Shown here in pieces: positions 40,881-43,311 of a DNA stretch of 43,311 nt. This DNA comes from CASQEL01 sp036655975. Lineage in GTDB: Bacteria > Desulfobacterota > Desulfovibrionia > Desulfovibrionales > Desulfovibrionaceae. A program made the position numbers and the translations under genes. The DNA lies in contig JAVVPD010000007.1 of NCBI GenBank assembly GCA_036655975.1, positions 1 to 43,311 of the forward strand. Reading direction: 5' to 3'. The notes beneath the pieces were generated by a model. It was given only the letters and a program-made list of their open reading frames with translations, was not told the origin of the DNA and ran no database searches. The stretch's first letter is position 1, and the number at the start of each line of letters is the position of its first letter.

Positions 40881-43088
40881 ATGACAGCTATTCGTATGGC
40901 TTTGGTGGGAAATCCCAACAGCGGCAAAACGACCTTGTTCAACACGCTGACCGGTGCCCGCAGGCATGTGGGCAATTATCCCGGCATTACGGTGGAAAAA
41001 CACGAGCTATCCCTACAAGTTAAAGGTTTAGATTTGTCCCTGCTCGACCTGCCCGGCACCTATTCGTTGAGCGCGTATAGTCAGGAAGAAGCCGTTGTGC
41101 GGCAGGTGCTGACCCCACAAGCGGGCGATTCTCGGCAGGGGGGCGGCATGCCCCAAGTGCTGATCGATGTTATCAATGCCGGAACCTTAGAGCGCAACTT
41201 GTATCTGGCCGTACAATTACTGGAAATGGAAATTCCCCTGGTTCTGGCTCTGAACATGATGGATGAGGCCGAGGCCAAGGGCCTACGCATTGATTGCGAG
41301 CGCCTGTCTTCCCTGTTGGGTATCCCCGTGTTGCCCACCGTGGGGCGCACAGGTCAGGGGGTAAAGGCCGTGTTGGAACGTGCTGTGGACGTGGTACAGC
41401 AGCAGGAGATTCAGCCCCCACTGCGCTTGTCCTATGGCGCGGATGTGGACGCTGCCCTTGAAGCCATGACCCGTAGCATTGAGCAGGCCCAATTCTTGAC
41501 CGCCTATTATCCCCCCCGTTGGGTGGCGCTGAAATACCTTGAAGGTGATGCGGAGTTGCAGGCTATGGGCACGAAGGGCAATGCCCCTCTGGCAAAGGTG
41601 CTGGAACAGCACGTCAAGCGCTTGCGCCGGCACCTGCTGGACACTCTGGACAGTACGCCGGAAGCCATTATTGCAGACTATCGGCGCGGCTTCATTACTG
41701 CCTTGCTCCGCAATGGTGTTCTTACGCGGGAAGAAGACCAGCACGCGCGTAGTAATTTGAGCGCCACATTGGACGCGGTGTTGATCAATCGCGTTCTGGG
41801 GCCTCTGATCATGCTGGGGGTTTTGTGGATGACCTACCAATTGACCCTGAGTGTGGGGGACATCCCCAAAGGTTGGCTGGAGCAGTTCTTTGGCTGGCTC
41901 GGGGATCAGGCCAGTGGGGTTCTGCCTGAAGGTCTGCTCCGTTCCTTGCTGGTGTCTGGTGTTATTGCCGGAGTGGGGAGTGTGCTCAGCTTTGTACCGC
42001 TGATTTTTATTTTGTTCATGGTGATCGCCGTGCTGGACGACACGGGCTACATGGCCCGCATCGCCCATATGTTGGATAGGGTGTTTCGGGCTTTTGGTCT
42101 ACACGGCTGTTCGGTCATGCCGTATATCGTCTCTGGTGGCATTCCAGGTGGTTGTGCTATCCCGGGGATTATGGCCTCGCGCACTCTGCGTAGCCCGCGT
42201 GAGCGTATGGCAACCATGCTTACGGTGAGTTTTTTGAGCTGTGGCGCGAAAATTCCGGTGTTTTTGTTATTCGTGAGTATCTTTTTTCCGGCGGAACAGC
42301 AGAGCATGGTGCTGTTTGGACTGACCCTTATGGGCTGGGCCGTAGCTTTGTTGGCGGCGCTGGTTTTGCGTCATAGTTTGCTGCAGGGCGATGCGACCCC
42401 CTTTGTGCTGGAATTGCCCCCCTATCGCCTGCCCACCCTGCGTGGGGTGTGTATTCATGCCTGGGAACGCACGTGGATGTATTTGCGTAAGGCGGGTACG
42501 GTGATTTTAGCCATTTCTATTCTTTTGTGGGCGGGCATGACCTTTCCCAACCTGCCAGACAGCGAGATTGCCCATTTTGACGCCGCCCGTGCTGCGGCAC
42601 AAGAGGCAGGGCAGCATACAGGTCAAACAGCCGAGGAGCTTAAGACCGTGTTGGCTGATATTGACGATGCTCAGGCCGAAAGCGCCCTGCGCCACTCCGT
42701 GGCGGGTCGCCTTGGTGTGGCCTTGGAACCCGTGGGCAAGCCCGCAGGCTTTGACTGGCGGGTAAATATCGCCGTGTTAGCCGGAATAGCCGCGAAGGAA
42801 GTGGTCATCTCCACTCTGGGCACCGCCTATTCCATGGGAACGGTGGATCCAGAAAGCGCCGACCAAACCCTTGGTCAGCGTTTGGCTGCCGATCCGGACT
42901 GGAACGCCGCCCGCGCCTTATCGTTGATGCTTTTTGTGCTGCTCTATTCCCCTTGCTTTATCAGCGTGGTGGTGCTGCGGCAGGAATCTGGGTCGTGGGC
43001 GTGGGCTTTGCTTCCGGTTGTGGGAAATACGGTTATCGCCTATGGGGTGGCTGTAGCCGCCTATCATATTATGCTGACGGTAGCCTAA
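40881..43088 (+). CDS. feoB: Ferrous iron transporter FeoB
   Basis: 735 residues. The N-terminal G protein has G1 GNPNSGKTT (about 10-18), G3 DLPGTYSLS (about 57-65) and G4 NMMDEAEAKG (about 120), followed by the helical GDI-like domain. The C-terminal membrane part has the two Gate motifs with GCSVMPYIVSGGIPGGCAIP and SCGAKIPVFL. Two further membrane segments and GIAAKEVVISTLG close the protein. It brings Fe(II) through the inner membrane. The ATG at 40881 has AAAGGAG six bases upstream; an ATG seven codons earlier lacks one. Confidence 0.95.
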   Translation: MTAIRMALVGNPNSGKTTLFNTLTGARRHVGNYPGITVEKHELSLQVKGLDLSLLDLPGTYSLSAYSQEEAVVRQVLTPQAGDSRQGGGMPQVLIDVINAGTLERNLYLAVQLLEMEIPLVLALNMMDEAEAKGLRIDCERLSSLLGIPVLPTVGRTGQGVKAVLERAVDVVQQQEIQPPLRLSYGADVDAALEAMTRSIEQAQFLTAYYPPRWVALKYLEGDAELQAMGTKGNAPLAKVLEQHVKRLRRHLLDTLDSTPEAIIADYRRGFITALLRNGVLTREEDQHARSNLSATLDAVLINRVLGPLIMLGVLWMTYQLTLSVGDIPKGWLEQFFGWLGDQASGVLPEGLLRSLLVSGVIAGVGSVLSFVPLIFILFMVIAVLDDTGYMARIAHMLDRVFRAFGLHGCSVMPYIVSGGIPGGCAIPGIMASRTLRSPRERMATMLTVSFLSCGAKIPVFLLFVSIFFPAEQQSMVLFGLTLMGWAVALLAALVLRHSLLQGDATPFVLELPPYRLPTLRGVCIHAWERTWMYLRKAGTVILAISILLWAGMTFPNLPDSEIAHFDAARAAAQEAGQHTGQTAEELKTVLADIDDAQAESALRHSVAGRLGVALEPVGKPAGFDWRVNIAVLAGIAAKEVVISTLGTAYSMGTVDPESADQTLGQRLAADPDWNAARALSLMLFVLLYSPCFISVVVLRQESGSWAWALLPVVGNTVIAYGVAVAAYHIMLTVA

Positions 43089-43118
43089 GACAACACAGTC
43101 CTCTTTTTTTGCTGCATA

Positions 43119-43143
43119 ATTGAAAATAACTTTCCTTTTCAAT
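43119..43143. promoter_or_regulatory. Spaced inverted repeat after feoB
   Basis: ATTGAAAA (43119-43126) and TTTTCAAT (43136-43143), nine bases apart. It looks like a Fur half-site pair with an unusual spacer and lies after feoB, before the tRNA promoter. Its role is unknown. Confidence 0.3.
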
Positions 43144-43179
43144 CAAACTCCCCGCAGAGTAGGAGCACAACATAAAGGC

Positions 43180-43208
43180 TTGACAGCCCCGGATCAATGG
43201 CATACACA
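43180..43208 (+). promoter_or_regulatory. Sigma-70 promoter for tRNA-Ser
   Basis: TTGACA (43180-43185), 17 bases, TACACA (43203-43208); the tRNA begins 35 bases later. Confidence 0.6.
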
Positions 43209-43242
43209 ACATTCTCGTGTGTGTTGGTAAACACCACAACAC

Positions 43243-43311
43243 GGAGAGGTGGCCGAGTCGGCCGAAGGCGCTCGCCTGCTAAGCGGGTATACGGTGTCGA
43301 GCTGTATCGAG
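43243..43311 (+). tRNA. tRNA-Ser (anticodon GCT), truncated by the window end
   Basis: GGAGAGGTGGCCGAGTCGG starts the acceptor and D arms; the anticodon arm CGCCTGCTAAGCG shows GCT, reading AGC/AGU serine codons. The long variable arm typical of tRNA-Ser follows, and the window ends in or just after it, so the T arm and 3' acceptor strand are missing. Confidence 0.9.

Noticed and set aside
41283..42068. 261-codon open frame antisense to feoB
   Set aside because: It lies wholly inside a complete FeoB gene; composition is Gln/His-rich shadow sequence.

Overview
The window looks like a chromosomal segment of a sulfate- or sulfite-reducing Desulfovibrionaceae-type bacterium; the genus cannot be fixed from this sequence. 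The pointers are a UGA (selenocysteine) formate dehydrogenase, HypF for NiFe hydrogenases, a tungsten-type aldehyde ferredoxin oxidoreductase, an XRE-cupin regulator paired with an AMP-forming ligase, Ni/Fe uptake genes with NikR- and Fur-like sites, and a moderately GC-rich composition. I see no phage, integrase, transposase or CRISPR array.

Layout. 1-1.8 kb: end of a uroporphyrinogen-III synthase gene, purN and an AMMECR1-domain gene, closed by a terminator. 1.8-4.9 kb: a probable selenium module (YedE transporter, TusA-like carrier, DUF3343-like protein, ribokinase-fold protein) behind an odd leader with a short UGA-interrupted ORF. 4.9-7.4 kb: hypF. 7.4-10.5 kb: XRE-cupin regulator, acyl-CoA/AMP ligase, Asp/Glu racemase family protein. 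10.5-14.3 kb: motAB and an AsmA-family gene. 14.4-16.3 kb: uvrC, apparently leaderless. 16.3-16.5 kb: a cluster of interspersed hairpin repeats. 16.5-22.8 kb: a cupin epimerase-like gene, fdhD, fdhE and, divergently, fdhA (Sec at codon 197) and fdhB. 22.9-23.9 kb: an outer-membrane protein and a ModE-type regulator. 24.0-33.8 kb: one long minus-strand operon. 34.1-40.2 kb: a minus-strand TonB / metal ABC / methyltransferase / TonB-dependent receptor operon with NikR-like sites. 40.5-43.1 kb: feoAB under a Fur-like box. 43.24 kb: a truncated tRNA-Ser(GCT).

The most interesting part is the 24-34 kb operon. It encodes a NitT/TauT-type ABC importer (binding protein, two different permeases, two different ATPases), then a short-chain dehydrogenase, a histidinol-dehydrogenase homologue resembling sulfopropanediol dehydrogenase HpsN, a beta-hydroxyacid dehydrogenase very like the sulfolactaldehyde reductase YihU, an aldehyde:ferredoxin oxidoreductase and a MoaD-like protein. 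Together they suggest uptake of a C3 sulfonate such as 2,3-dihydroxypropane-1-sulfonate (DHPS) and its oxidation through sulfolactaldehyde to sulfolactate, with an AOR possibly acting as the aldehyde oxidase. The two ATPases carry complementary defects that predict one canonical and one degenerate ATP site. The operon is preceded by a sigma-54-like promoter and an inverted repeat that could bind an enhancer protein.

The assembly has a 10-N gap at 32653-32662 inside this operon. The sequences on both sides look like two versions of the same GC-rich hairpin, so the gap is probably an assembly artefact rather than missing genes.
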